Assembly (NCBI RefSeq): GCF_017948245.1
Contig: NZ_CP072865.1
Location: 397,501-461,500, forward strand
Reading direction: 5' to 3'
Length of the DNA stretch: 64,000 nucleotides
From: Rhizobium sp. NLR16a
GTDB taxonomy: Bacteria; Pseudomonadota; Alphaproteobacteria; Rhizobiales; Rhizobiaceae
Position numbers and translations under genes: made by a program. This document shows, piece by piece, positions 46,659-56,112 of the stretch (positions within the stretch are counted from its first letter, which is position 1; each line of letters begins with the position of its first letter). The notes under the pieces are model-generated. The model searched no databases. It was not told the origin of the DNA and saw only the letters and a list, made by a program, of their open reading frames with translations.

Positions 46659-47864
46659 ATGAACGACATCAGGCCGATCCGAGCCAAGAGCGGCACCAAT
46701 CACGAAGGCACCAGCGCTCATAACCGGCGCGTGATGATCGATGCCTTGAGGATCAACGGTGCGCTCTCGCGCGCCGATCTGGCGCGGGCGACGCGGCTGA
46801 CCAAGCAGACGGTGTCGAATATCATCGAGGAACTCGCGCGCGATGGCCTCGTCAGTTCGCAGGAGGCTGTGCGCAAGGGCAGGGGCCAGCCCTCGACGCC
46901 TTATGGCCTGGTGCCCGAAGGTGCTTTCGCGATCGGCCTCCAGATCGACCGGCACGTGACGCGGGCGGTCGCCGTCGACCTCGTCGGCAGCGTTCTCGTA
47001 CGCGCAGAAGCCGGGCTGCCGCCCGGAGGTCCGTCGACGGGAACGAAGGTCATTCTCGATCTCGTCGCCGGCGTGCGTTCCAGGCTTGCCGGTATCGTCC
47101 AGCAGTCGGAAAAACGCCTGGTCGGGCTCGGCGCCGCAATGCCTGGCCCGTTCGGCATGGAAGGCAGCGGCGACGATCCCTGGATGATGGAGGCTTGGCA
47201 GAAGTTTCCGCTCCTGGAAACGCTGAGCGACGGCACTGGCCTCGATGTCGGTCTTCAGAACGATGCGGCAGCGGCTGCGACCGCCGAGCGCATGGTGGGA
47301 GCCGCCCACGGCATCGACCATGCCGTCTGCCTGTTCGTCGGCTACGGCATCGGCGCCGGTTTGATCCTAAACGGCGAGCTCTATCGCGGCGCCAACGGCA
47401 ATGCCGGCGAGATCGGCATGGCGCTGCTCTTTGCCGACGGTAAAACGACACCGCTCGAACACCGTGCCTCGCTCGCCTCGCTCTACCAGCATCTCTCGGC
47501 CGATCCCGCCGATCCCGATCTCCATGGGCGCATCAATGAACTCGCCTCCAGCGGGGATCCAAGCATCGAAGGCTGGATCGAGGCGGCGGCGGCGGACCTG
47601 CGCTGGAGCATCCATCTCATCGAAACGGTCTTCGATCCGCAGACGGTGATCCTCTGCGGCAGCGCACCGGAAGCGCTGGTGAACAGGCTGATCGCGGCGA
47701 TCGGCCCGCTGCTGCCTTCGATCGCCGAGAGGCGCGGCCGGATGCTGCCACGGCTGCAGCCCGGCATGGCAGATCCCTGGTCGGTGGCGCTCGGGGCGGC
47801 AGCCGGACCCATCAGCCGTGCATTCGATCCGCAGTTTGCTGCAATCTTGAAGGATTCCCTGTGA
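46659..47864 (+). CDS. ROK-family transcriptional regulator
   Basis: 401 residues. N-terminal winged helix (about 22-80; LSRADLARATRLTKQTVSNII) is followed by a ROK sugar-kinase-like domain with VGLGAAMPGPFG and a DGTGLDVGLQNDAAAAA segment. The usual zinc motif CxCGxxGCxE of ROK proteins is absent after GNAGEIGMALL. Divergent from the ABC-kinase-SIS operon, it is very likely its ligand-controlled repressor. Confidence 0.9.
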   Translation: MNDIRPIRAKSGTNHEGTSAHNRRVMIDALRINGALSRADLARATRLTKQTVSNIIEELARDGLVSSQEAVRKGRGQPSTPYGLVPEGAFAIGLQIDRHVTRAVAVDLVGSVLVRAEAGLPPGGPSTGTKVILDLVAGVRSRLAGIVQQSEKRLVGLGAAMPGPFGMEGSGDDPWMMEAWQKFPLLETLSDGTGLDVGLQNDAAAAATAERMVGAAHGIDHAVCLFVGYGIGAGLILNGELYRGANGNAGEIGMALLFADGKTTPLEHRASLASLYQHLSADPADPDLHGRINELASSGDPSIEGWIEAAAADLRWSIHLIETVFDPQTVILCGSAPEALVNRLIAAIGPLLPSIAERRGRMLPRLQPGMADPWSVALGAAAGPISRAFDPQFAAILKDSL

Positions 47865-48225
47865 TTTTGGGCCAAAACCGGGCGTTGCACAGCAGTGCAA
47901 CGGCAAAATGCCCATGTTTTTCGCAAGTTTCGTTATCAAAGGCTGCTGGAATAGGGGTGCTCTTTCGCAATACAGATAGATATTGAAGGCGTTGAAAAAT
48001 TACAACTCTTCGAAAGCAGATGCGAAAAGCTTGAAATATATTTAATGTCTTTCCAAATATTCTCGAAATATTTCTCTTGGAGCTGTGAATAACGATTGCA
48101 TGTCACTTTTGTGACGACTAGATTTTTAACATTTCATGTCATGTAATATTCATTGGCGGCGGCAATTTGAACCAGCTAAATGGGCGTGCGCTTAAAGCGC
48201 GCCCCTTTCTACGTTGGAGGTTCTC
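47865..48225. promoter_or_regulatory. ugpB upstream region with several palindromes
   Basis: About 360 bases, AT-rich from about 47930 to 48155. In order it holds: CGTTGCAC-N4-GTGCAACG (47883-47902), just past the ROK stop, with no T run. Then AAATATT-N5-AATATTT (48055-48073) and GTCAC-TTTT-GTGAC (48102-48115). A Pho-box-like pair follows at 48136-48153, then a leader hairpin GGGC...GCGC-loop-GCGC...GCCC (48182-48204) just before the ugpB ribosome site GGAGG at 48216. No gene is seen. Confidence 0.6.
48136..48153 (+). promoter_or_regulatory. candidate PHO box upstream of ugpB
   Basis: ATGTCAT-GTAA-TATTCAT compares with the consensus CTGTCAT-N4-CTGTCAT at 6 of 7 positions in the first half and 4 of 7 in the second. 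ugpB is a known PhoB target in Sinorhizobium, so a site is expected here. The second half is weak. Confidence 0.4.
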
Positions 48226-49581
48226 ATGCAAGCCAAGCTTCTCGGCGCCGTTCGCGCCCTTCTCGCCACAGCGGTTCTTGCTGGGCCCGCTGCCGCCGCC
48301 GAAAAGACCAAGATTGATTTCTGGTTCGGCAATTCCGGTGATATCGCAAAGCGTGTCCAGGAACAGTGCGATCGCTTCAACCAGTCGCAGACCGATTATG
48401 AAGTCGTCTGCACCAGCCAGGGCAGCTACGACGCTTCCCTGCAGAACACGATTGCCGCTTTCCGCGCCGGCAAGCAGCCGACAATCGCCCAGGTTTCCGA
48501 CGCCGGCACGCTCGACATCATGCTTTCCGGCGCCTTCTACCCGGCAAACCAGCTGATGACCGACATGGGCTACACGGTCGACTGGAAAGACTACTTCTCC
48601 GGGATCGCCAACTATTATGCGACGTCGAAGGGCGAGATGTATTCCTTCCCCTTCAACTCATCGACTGCTCTGCTCTACTGGAACAAGGACGCCTTCGCCA
48701 AGATCGGCAAGGACCATGCTCCGACCACCTGGCAGGAAGCCGGTGAAGACTTCAAAGCTCTGAAGGACGCAGGTTATGCCTGCCCTCTCGGTTTTGACAT
48801 CTCCAACAACGAAGTCTGGCAGTACATCGAGCAATTTGAAGCCGTCAACGGCGAAGCGATCGCGACGAAGAAGAACGGCTTCGAAGGTCTCGACGCCGAG
48901 CTGGTGTTCAACAAGAACCCGCTTCTCGTCAGCTACGTCAAGGACCTCAAGTCCTGGTACGACAACAAGCTCGCTGTCATCAAGAACAAGGCCGTCGGCC
49001 AGACCTTCGTCGAAGCCTTTGCTGCCGGCGACTGCCAAGTCATCCTGACCTCCGTCGGTGACCATGGCAATATCGGCCGTACCGCCAAGCAGGGCATGAA
49101 CTGGGGCGTGGCAATGCTCCCGACCTACGGCAATGCAACCCGTCACAGTTCCTTCGTCGGCGGCGCTTCGCTCTGGGTCTTGAAGGGGCATACCGATGCC
49201 GAATACAAGGCTGCCGCTGCCTTCTTCAACTTCATCGCCAAGCCGGAAGAAGCGCTGACCTGGTCGACCGTCACCGGTTATATTCCGGTTCGTAACTCCG
49301 GCTTTGAATATCTGAAGAAGCAGGGTTTCTACGACAAGGCTCCTTATGCCGGCCGCGAGCTCGCCATTCAGAGCCTGACCGCATCGCCTGCTGACGATAC
49401 GGTTCCGCATGGCATCCGCCTCGGCGGCCTGCTGCAGGTCCGCACCGAGATCGCCAACGGTCTGCAGGCAATCTTCGTCAACAACGCCGATATCCAGGCT
49501 TCGCTCGACGGCGCTGCCGATCGCGGGAATCAACTGCTGCGCCGCTTCCAGCAGACCTACAAGAACGTTCAGCTTCCCTGA
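48226..49581 (+). CDS. ugpB: glycerol-3-phosphate ABC transporter substrate-binding protein
   Basis: 451 residues with a signal peptide (about 24 residues, ending AAAA). It shares with UgpB the motifs FPFNSSTALLYWNKDAF, GGASLWVLKGH, TGYIPV and the ending RGNQLLRRF. It binds glycerol-3-phosphate (and related glycerophosphodiesters) in the periplasm. First gene of ugpBAEC. Start at 48226 follows GGAGG by 5 bases. Confidence 0.92.
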   Translation: MQAKLLGAVRALLATAVLAGPAAAAEKTKIDFWFGNSGDIAKRVQEQCDRFNQSQTDYEVVCTSQGSYDASLQNTIAAFRAGKQPTIAQVSDAGTLDIMLSGAFYPANQLMTDMGYTVDWKDYFSGIANYYATSKGEMYSFPFNSSTALLYWNKDAFAKIGKDHAPTTWQEAGEDFKALKDAGYACPLGFDISNNEVWQYIEQFEAVNGEAIATKKNGFEGLDAELVFNKNPLLVSYVKDLKSWYDNKLAVIKNKAVGQTFVEAFAAGDCQVILTSVGDHGNIGRTAKQGMNWGVAMLPTYGNATRHSSFVGGASLWVLKGHTDAEYKAAAAFFNFIAKPEEALTWSTVTGYIPVRNSGFEYLKKQGFYDKAPYAGRELAIQSLTASPADDTVPHGIRLGGLLQVRTEIANGLQAIFVNNADIQASLDGAADRGNQLLRRFQQTYKNVQLP

Positions 49582-49597
49582 TCAACCGATATGAGCC

Positions 49598-49625
49598 GCC
49601 CCCGGTCCACTTGCGGACTGGGGGC
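49598..49625 (+). terminator. ugpB-ugpA intergenic hairpin
   Basis: An 11-bp stem, GCCCCCGGTCC (49598-49608) and GGACTGGGGGC (49615-49625) with one G-T pair, lies 17 bases after the ugpB stop. No long T run follows. Such hairpins commonly stabilise the binding-protein message or attenuate reading into the permease genes. Confidence 0.7.
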
Positions 49626-49705
49626 GTCCTTATACATTCATACCGGCTGCGGAGGCGAAGTCGCCGCCCGCGCCTAAACCAAACCAGGCCGAAAACGACC
49701 ACCCC

Positions 49706-50590
49706 ATGGAAAAGCGCGTCACCTTCTCCTCGACGACGATCGGACTGCTCTTCGCGTTTCCGATGCTGCTGCTGATCTTCGTCTTCTTCTATTGGCCGAG
49801 CGCGCAGGCGCTTTATTGGGCGTTCACGCTCGAGCAGCCATGGGGCGGCGGCAATGCCTGGGTCGGTTTCGACAATTTCAAGCAATTGCTCAGCGACCCG
49901 ATCTACTGGGAATCGATCAGCCGCAGCATGGTTTTCGCCTTTAGCTCGACGATCATTGCCATGGGGTTTGCGCTCATCCTGGCGCTTTTGACGGATCGTG
50001 AACTGCGCGGCCACAAAATCTATCGGTCGGTCTTCATCTGGCCTTATGCGATCGCTGCTCCCGCTCTCGGGCTCGCCTTCCGCTTCATTCTGGCGCCGGA
50101 GGCAGGCCTCCTGTCTGTTATCAACCAAGTGTGGCCCGGTCTCTGGAACCCGGCGCTCGACGGCAAAGACGCGATGATCGCCGTCATCGTCGCCTTTTCG
50201 TGGAAATATATCGGCTATAATTTCATCTTCTTCCTTTCGGCGCTTCAGGGCATTCCGCGTTCGCTGATCGAGGCCGCGGCCATGGATGGCTCCGGGCCGC
50301 TGCGCCGCATGTGGGATCTCCAGCTGCCGCTGCTCACGCCGACCCTGTTTTTCCTGCTCGTCATCAACATCACCGAAAGCTTCCAGGATTCCTTCGGTAT
50401 CGTCGACGTCATGACTCAGGGCGGTCCGGCGCGGGCGACGGAACTGATGGTCTACAAGATCTATTTCGACGGCTTCAGGGGGCTCGATTATTCGGGGGCC
50501 GCCGCCCAGTCGATCATCCTCATGGCGCTCGTCGTCCTTCTCACCATTTTCCAGTTCCGCTTCATCGAGCGGCGCGTGCACTACAAGTGA
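49706..50590 (+). CDS. ugpA: glycerol-3-phosphate ABC transporter permease
   Basis: 294 residues, six membrane helices. N-terminal LLFAFPMLLLIFVFFYWPSA and the EAA loop IEAAAMDGSGPLRRMWDLQL. ITESFQDSFGIVDVMTQGGP is typical of UgpA. 124 bases after ugpB, 10 bases before ugpE. The ribosome site is weak, perhaps part of the lower expression expected of a permease. Confidence 0.93.
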   Translation: MEKRVTFSSTTIGLLFAFPMLLLIFVFFYWPSAQALYWAFTLEQPWGGGNAWVGFDNFKQLLSDPIYWESISRSMVFAFSSTIIAMGFALILALLTDRELRGHKIYRSVFIWPYAIAAPALGLAFRFILAPEAGLLSVINQVWPGLWNPALDGKDAMIAVIVAFSWKYIGYNFIFFLSALQGIPRSLIEAAAMDGSGPLRRMWDLQLPLLTPTLFFLLVINITESFQDSFGIVDVMTQGGPARATELMVYKIYFDGFRGLDYSGAAAQSIILMALVVLLTIFQFRFIERRVHYK

Positions 50591-50600
50591 GGTCGCTGAC

Positions 50601-51515
50601 ATGATCGAACGCACGCCGATATTCAACTTCGTCTGCTACACGGTTCTGGCGCTCGGCATGGTGATCGCGCTTCTGCCTTTCGCCATCGTCATCATCGCAT
50701 CAACACTCGATCTGGAGACGGTCAATCATGTGCCGTTGCCGCTGATGCCGAGCTCGCATTTCTGGGAAAACGCGCACGAAGCCTGGGTGCGCGCCGATCT
50801 CCGCAACAAGCTGCTTCACAGCATCATCTTCGCCACGTCGGTCGCCGCCGGCAAGGTCATCCTTTCCGCGATGGCTGCCTTTTCGATCGTCTATTTCCGT
50901 TTCCGTGGCCGGTATCTGATTTTCTGGATCATCTTCATCACGCTGATGCTGCCGCTCGAAGTCCGCATCGTGCCGACCTATTCGATTGCGGCGAATGCAT
51001 TGGCGCCGTTCCAGGCGATCCTCGACATCACGGGAATTACCGGGCTCGTCGCCTGGGTGTCTGGCATCCAGATCAAGCTCGAATGGGGCCTGCTGAATTC
51101 CTATACGGGACTGGTGGCGCCGCTGGTGGCCACCGCGACCGGCACCTTCCTCTATCGCCAGTTCTATCTGACCGTCCCCGACGAGCTCGCCGAGGCCACG
51201 AAGATGGACGGCGCCGGTGCCGTCCGCTTTTTCGTCGACATACTGCTGCCGCTGTCGCGGTCGAACATGATAGCGCTGTTCACCATCATGTTCGTCTGGG
51301 CCTGGAACCAGTATCTCTGGCCGCTGCTTGTCACCACCGATCCGAATTTCGGCATTGCGGTGACGCAGCTCAAGACCCTCATCCCGTCCGAATTCGGCCT
51401 GCCCGACTGGAACGTCGCCATGGCAGGCACACTTATCATCATGTCGCCGCCGCTGGTGCTCGTCATCCTGATGCAGCGCTGGTTCGTGCGTGGCCTCATC
51501 TCCACCGAGAAGTGA
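50601..51515 (+). CDS. ugpE: glycerol-3-phosphate ABC transporter permease
   Basis: 304 residues, six membrane helices, with the UgpE features MPSSHFWENAHEAW in the periplasmic loop and EATKMDGAGAVRFFVDILLP as EAA loop. GAGGTCGC precedes the ATG. Partner of UgpA. 12 bases before ugpC. Confidence 0.93.
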   Translation: MIERTPIFNFVCYTVLALGMVIALLPFAIVIIASTLDLETVNHVPLPLMPSSHFWENAHEAWVRADLRNKLLHSIIFATSVAAGKVILSAMAAFSIVYFRFRGRYLIFWIIFITLMLPLEVRIVPTYSIAANALAPFQAILDITGITGLVAWVSGIQIKLEWGLLNSYTGLVAPLVATATGTFLYRQFYLTVPDELAEATKMDGAGAVRFFVDILLPLSRSNMIALFTIMFVWAWNQYLWPLLVTTDPNFGIAVTQLKTLIPSEFGLPDWNVAMAGTLIIMSPPLVLVILMQRWFVRGLISTEK

Positions 51516-51527
51516 AGGAACAGTCCT

Positions 51528-52637
51528 GTGGCACCGATCTCAATCCGTGATGTGAAGAAGAGCTACGGCAAGCATCCCGTCGTTCATGGCGTCGATCTGG
51601 AGATCCAGTCCGGCGAATTCATCGTCATTCTCGGCCCCTCCGGCTGCGGCAAGTCCACGCTCTTGCGCATGATCGCCGGGCTTGAGGAAATCAGCGGCGG
51701 CGAAATCGCCATCGACGGCCGCGTCGTCAACCAGCTGGAGCCGCGCGAGCGCGGCTGCGCCATGGTGTTCCAGAACTATGCGCTCTATCCGCACATGACG
51801 GTCGCCGAGAACATCGGCTACGCCTTGAAGGTGGCCGGTGTTGCGAAGGCGGAGCGCAGCCGTCGCATTGCCGAGGTCGCCAAGGCGCTCAGCCTCGAAC
51901 CCTTCCTCGACCGCCGCCCTGCCGCCCTTTCCGGCGGCCAGCGCCAGCGCGTCGCCATGGGCCGTGCGATGATCCGCGAGCCGAAGGTGTTCCTCTTCGA
52001 CGAACCCTTGTCGAACCTCGACGCCAAGCTGCGCATCGCCATGCGTGCCGAAATCCGCCGCCTGCACCGGCGCCTCGGTGCCACCTCGATCTTCGTCACG
52101 CACGACCAGACCGAGGCGATGACGCTGGCTGACCGGCTGGTGGTGATGAACGGCGGCAGGGTGGAGCAGGTCGGCACGCCGGAAGAGGTCTATCATCATC
52201 CGGTGTCGCGCTTCGTCGCCGGTTTTGTCGGCACGCCGGCGATGAACCTGCTCGAAGGCACGATCAACGATGATAGCGTCTTCGTCTACGACCAGAGCCG
52301 CAGAATCGCGCTGCCACGCGAACGGGCCGCGCTGCTGAAAGGCAAGCGCGTCGTGCTCGGCATGCGCGCCGAGGCGGCCCGGTTGGTAGCCCCGGATGCG
52401 CCCGGCGCATTGGTGGCAACGGCCGATTTCATCGAAGAGCTCGGCGCAAGCCGCGTCGTTCATGCCGATTTCGACGGGCTGCCCTTTGCTGTGGCGCTGA
52501 CCGAGGCCGTGACGGTGAAATCGGGTGATCCGATCGGCATCGCGATCGACCACAATGCGATCCATCTCTATGCCGCCGATACCGGCCGGATTATCGAGAA
52601 CCCTGCCATGAACAGCGCCGGCGCCGTTCACGCCTGA
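51528..52637 (+). CDS. ugpC: glycerol-3-phosphate ABC transporter ATP-binding protein
   Basis: 369 residues from a GTG start 8 bases after AAGGAA. Walker [10 protein letters not shown], signature [15 protein letters not shown], Walker [16 protein letters not shown], and the MalK/UgpC-type C-terminal domain ([10 protein letters not shown] onward). Last gene of ugpBAEC. It converges on the cupin gene with only 6 bases between stops. Confidence 0.93.
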   Translation: MAPISIRDVKKSYGKHPVVHGVDLEIQSGEFIVILGPSGCGKSTLLRMIAGLEEISGGEIAIDGRVVNQLEPRERGCAMVFQNYALYPHMTVAENIGYALKVAGVAKAERSRRIAEVAKALSLEPFLDRRPAALSGGQRQRVAMGRAMIREPKVFLFDEPLSNLDAKLRIAMRAEIRRLHRRLGATSIFVTHDQTEAMTLADRLVVMNGGRVEQVGTPEEVYHHPVSRFVAGFVGTPAMNLLEGTINDDSVFVYDQSRRIALPRERAALLKGKRVVLGMRAEAARLVAPDAPGALVATADFIEELGASRVVHADFDGLPFAVALTEAVTVKSGDPIGIAIDHNAIHLYAADTGRIIENPAMNSAGAVHA

Positions 52638-52643
52638 CCGGCG

Positions 52644-53117
52644 TCAGCGGTGAATGGGATCAATCCAGCGAACGTCTTCCGGTCTCTCGACCGGTTCGAT
52701 ATCCAGATTGACGACGACCGGTTCCTGGCCTGAGCGGACGAGCACGCATTCCAGCGTCTCGTCGCGGCTGGCGTTGATCTCCTGGTGCGGCACATAGGGC
52801 GGGACATAGATAAAGTCGCCTGGGCCGGCCTCGGCGGTGTATTCGAGATGCTCGCCCCAGCGCATGCGGGCCTTGCCCTTGACGACGTAAATGATGCTTT
52901 CGAGATCGCCGTGATGGTGGGCGCCGGTCTTGGCATTGGCATGGATTGTCACCGTGCCCGCCCAGATCTTCTCGGCGCCGGCGCGCGCATGATTGATTGC
53001 GGTCGCACGGTTCATGCCCGGCGTCTGCGCGGTGTTCGGGTCGAGCGAATTGCCGGGAATGACCTTGACGCCGTGTTCGCGCCAGTTGACATGATGATGC
53101 TCGTGGTCGTCGCTCAC
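52644..53117 (-). CDS. cupin-domain protein
   Basis: 157 residues from a GTG preceded by GGAGG. The two cupin motifs are visible: HANAKTGAHHHGDLESIIYV (about 68-87; His ligands) and PGDFIYVPPYVPHQE (about 108-122). The N-terminus is His-rich (DDHEHHHVNW), suggesting metal binding. Small single-domain cupins include sugar isomerases and dioxygenase-like enzymes. I cannot say which. It is alone on the minus strand, with an AhpD-like gene divergent from it. Confidence 0.82.
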   Translation of the reverse strand: MSDDHEHHHVNWREHGVKVIPGNSLDPNTAQTPGMNRATAINHARAGAEKIWAGTVTIHANAKTGAHHHGDLESIIYVVKGKARMRWGEHLEYTAEAGPGDFIYVPPYVPHQEINASRDETLECVLVRSGQEPVVVNLDIEPVERPEDVRWIDPIHR

Positions 53118-53246
53118 GCCTTGCCTCCACTTTCGATTTCGCCAGTCTAGGCGGGAGCCCGGCGGCGGCCAAGTGGATCGCCGCGGTACCGCCGCAGATA
53201 TCTTCTGCACTCTGTAGCTTCTGTGCACAAGGAAAGAACGGACCCG

Positions 53247-53789
53247 ATGAGCCACCTCCCGCAGATCGACTACGACACCGCTTCACCAGAGGTTCGTGCG
53301 GCGCATGACGAGGAAGTCAGGCTGCGCGGGCGCATGACCAACATGAAGCGGACGCTGCTGCATTCGCCAGCGGCTCATCGCATCTATGCCGAGTGGTTCA
53401 CGCTGCGCGCCGAACTCGATCCTGCGATCAGCGACCGGGCGATCTGGATTTTCTCGCATGCGATCTCGAAGGCAGCCAGATCGAAGATTGCCGTCACCTT
53501 CTTCCGCAGGGCACTGATCAACAAGGGCTTCAACCCCGACGCGCTGGAGTTTTCCGACGAAGAGGCACTCCTCGACGATTTCGGCAAGGCGATTGTCACC
53601 GATTCCAATGCCGTTCCGACCGAACTTTGGGCGAAGCTGAAATTGCGCTACGAGACCAAGGTGCTCGTCGATCTCGTCGCCTTTGCCGGCATCATGCTGG
53701 CCACCGCCGTCTTCAACAATATCGTCGAGGTCGACTTGGACCCCGAGCTTGAAGCCTTTGCCGAGGGAGCCAGTTCATCCGCATCCTGA
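53247..53789 (+). CDS. AhpD/carboxymuconolactone decarboxylase-like protein
   Basis: 180 residues, all helical in character. The N-terminal LPQIDYDTASPEVRAAHDEE and RIYAEWFTLRAEL match the CMD/AhpD-like fold family, but the redox CxxC of AhpD is missing (no such pair is present). A catalytic peroxidase-reductase role is therefore doubtful. Start at 53247 is chosen over a GTG eight codons upstream. It is divergent from the cupin gene across about 130 bases, which could share a promoter region. Confidence 0.65.
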   Translation: MSHLPQIDYDTASPEVRAAHDEEVRLRGRMTNMKRTLLHSPAAHRIYAEWFTLRAELDPAISDRAIWIFSHAISKAARSKIAVTFFRRALINKGFNPDALEFSDEEALLDDFGKAIVTDSNAVPTELWAKLKLRYETKVLVDLVAFAGIMLATAVFNNIVEVDLDPELEAFAEGASSSAS

Positions 53790-53794
53790 AATCT

Positions 53795-53872
53795 CAGAGA
53801 ATGATGCCGAAAAGGGTAAGCGGTTTCCGACGACATCACGCTCTGACTATTAATTTAGAACAGGATTGAGGT
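53795..53872. repeat. rhizobial palindromic repeat (second family)
   Basis: GAGAATGATGCCGAAAA pairs imperfectly with a right arm ending CGACATCACGCTC, followed by ATTTAGAACAGGAT. This resembles a repeat found between genes throughout Rhizobium genomes as I recall it. It separates the AhpD-like gene from the convergent GH42 gene. Confidence 0.6.
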
Positions 53873-53905
53873 TTGTAGGCCGAGCGTGCCTAAAATGGTC
53901 CGGTT

Positions 53906-56008
53906 CTAACCATCGAGCGGAAGGATCAGCACATCGCGTGCCGGCACATCGATGCCACCGTGGCCGATATGGCCGACGGGCCAGACGGCCCGGCCTTGCG
54001 CAAGGGTCCCTCGGGCGAGCGTCAACTCCGTCTTCTGCGTGGTTCTCGTCGGATTGACGAGCCAGAGGAAGCTGCCTTTTTCACCCTCGTGGATACGGGC
54101 GAAGAGTGCGGCATTCGACAGCGTCACGTGGCGCTTCTTCCCACTCCATCTCAATAGCTCAGCGAAGAAAGCGCCGTTCGCCTTCCCCTGTGTGCGGTAA
54201 TAGGCAACGGAAGGATTGGTGCCGATCAGCAGCGTGCGACCCTTGCCATAAGCATTTTCCACGACGGCAAGACGACCGTCGGTGAAGTGGCCACGTCCCG
54301 TTCCGCCGGTCAGCCGATAAGACTGTAGGAAGCCGCCACCGTGGACCGCCGCGCCGTCGAGATCGAAATGGGTGCGGTCTCCGATATCGGGCATGAATTC
54401 GACCTCCTCCTCGCGTGCGCCGAAGACCTCGTCGAGGCCCATGTTCGGTTGCACGGTGCCGACATGGCCGCGATCGCCGAAATAGCCGGGGCATGCCTCG
54501 GCAATCAGCGTGCCGCCGTTTTCGACCCAAGCTTTCAGGCGTTTCGCCTGCTCTGAAGTGAACATGATCGGATAAGGGAAATAGAGGAAATCATAGTCCG
54601 CGAGGTCGTCGATATGCACCCAATCCGGTTGCGTACCGGTTTCGAGGAAGGCGCGATAAGCGCCCCACATCGCTTCGGGATAGGGCTTTTCCGTGCGGTC
54701 GTGGTTCAGGAGGTAATCGAACTCCTGCGTTTCGCGCACGACGAGGATGCCGACCTCTCCGCGCACGGGCTTTGCCTCCCAGAGGGGAGCCTGCGCCTTG
54801 TCATTGGCCCATCTCGCCATGGCGCTTGCCATGTCGGAGCGCGGCGTGCGCGAGCCGTCCATGCCGTAGGAGCCGAAAGCGCCGAAGAGCGGACCGTCGA
54901 GCAGCGGGCGCCAGCGCAGATTGATCACGCCGCGGGCGCCGCCGGCAAGTGAGGTCATGCTCCAGAGGCGAATATCCTCGGGCTCGGCGACGCGGCCATC
55001 CTCCTTGTCACGGCCGATCACCTGCGGCTGCAGCCAGAGCGGGCCGCCCTGGCGCTCGGCGTGCCAAAAGGGTTTGCCGCGCGCGGCGGCGCGGTTGATG
55101 TCGACGCCGTACCAGTTCTTCCAGGCTTCCGACCCCTTGCGCGCCTGGATCCAGGTAAAGCCGTAGACCTCGACCTTGGAGGCTGCAAGCCAGTCGTCGC
55201 AGCCGTTGGCAGCCATGTTGGGAATTGCGCCGGATATGCCGTGGGCAAGGACGGTGTTCTTCTGGTCGACGGCGCGGATCGTGTCGATGCGCCATTGCAT
55301 CTGATCGTAGAAGTTGTCGCGTTTGAACTGCAGCCAGTCGATACATTCAGGATAGGGTGCCATGTGCGCCGGCGGCTCGATGTCATCCCATTCGGCATAG
55401 CTGTAGCGGTACCAGGCCTTGGCCAGGACCTTCAGGCTGCCGTATTTCTTTTCGAGCCATTTGCGAAAAACAGCCTTTGCATAGGGGCTGTAATCGACGT
55501 CCGCGGAATAGTTGCACTCGTTCCAGACGTCGTAACCATAGATCGCCGGATGATCCTTGTAGCGGGTGGCGAGCGCGGTCAGGAATCTGCCCGCTGCTTC
55601 CCTCACTTCCGGGCAGTTCAGCGTCAGGGCGCCGGCGCCGCCACCATTGTTGGAGAAGCCGCCGGTCGCCGACGACACACCCATATAGGAACCGAGTTTG
55701 GTGCCGTCGGCATTGACCTGCAATGCATGAGCGTATTTGCGCACCGCCCAGTCGGGCACGGCATGAATCAACTCGGCGATAACGGTCTTGATGCCGTGTG
55801 CCGCCGCAAGGTCCATCTGACGGTCATATTCTTCCCAGTCGTAGACGCCGGGGGCGGTTTCGATTGCGCTCCACATGAACCAGTGGCGGAAGATGTTGAG
55901 GCCGTCTTGCCCGGCCGTGGCGTAGTCGCGCTCCCAATCTTCACGGGGCGGATTGGATTTGCGGAAGTAGACGGCGCCGTAGGGCAGTTGGATATCTTTG
56001 TTCAGCAT
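53906..56008 (-). CDS. GH42 beta-galactosidase
   Basis: 700 residues. N-terminal TIM barrel with the acid/base glutamate in DVWNECN (E164) and the likely nucleophile in FWHAERQGGP (E318). A trimerization domain follows (about 400-610) and a small beta C-terminal domain. No signal peptide, so it acts on imported oligosaccharides in the cytoplasm. AAGGACAGG precedes the ATG. Last gene of the leftward operon with the peptide-type ABC transporter, 104 bases after the GarR-like gene. Confidence 0.92.
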   Translation of the reverse strand: MLNKDIQLPYGAVYFRKSNPPREDWERDYATAGQDGLNIFRHWFMWSAIETAPGVYDWEEYDRQMDLAAAHGIKTVIAELIHAVPDWAVRKYAHALQVNADGTKLGSYMGVSSATGGFSNNGGGAGALTLNCPEVREAAGRFLTALATRYKDHPAIYGYDVWNECNYSADVDYSPYAKAVFRKWLEKKYGSLKVLAKAWYRYSYAEWDDIEPPAHMAPYPECIDWLQFKRDNFYDQMQWRIDTIRAVDQKNTVLAHGISGAIPNMAANGCDDWLAASKVEVYGFTWIQARKGSEAWKNWYGVDINRAAARGKPFWHAERQGGPLWLQPQVIGRDKEDGRVAEPEDIRLWSMTSLAGGARGVINLRWRPLLDGPLFGAFGSYGMDGSRTPRSDMASAMARWANDKAQAPLWEAKPVRGEVGILVVRETQEFDYLLNHDRTEKPYPEAMWGAYRAFLETGTQPDWVHIDDLADYDFLYFPYPIMFTSEQAKRLKAWVENGGTLIAEACPGYFGDRGHVGTVQPNMGLDEVFGAREEEVEFMPDIGDRTHFDLDGAAVHGGGFLQSYRLTGGTGRGHFTDGRLAVVENAYGKGRTLLIGTNPSVAYYRTQGKANGAFFAELLRWSGKKRHVTLSNAALFARIHEGEKGSFLWLVNPTRTTQKTELTLARGTLAQGRAVWPVGHIGHGGIDVPARDVLILPLDG

Positions 56009-56112
56009 TGTCCTGTCCTTCTCTTCGATGTCCGGACATGGCTTCGCCGTCCGGAAAGAAGGCTCCGGCAGTAGGCAGTCGAAGATGGCCGGCTATACTA
56101 AAAAGCGTTGAT

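Noticed and set aside
47883..47902. Calling the palindrome a quorum-sensing lux box
   Set aside because: Half-sites and spacing do not match the usual 18-20 bp lux/tra boxes, and no luxI/luxR-type gene is in the window.
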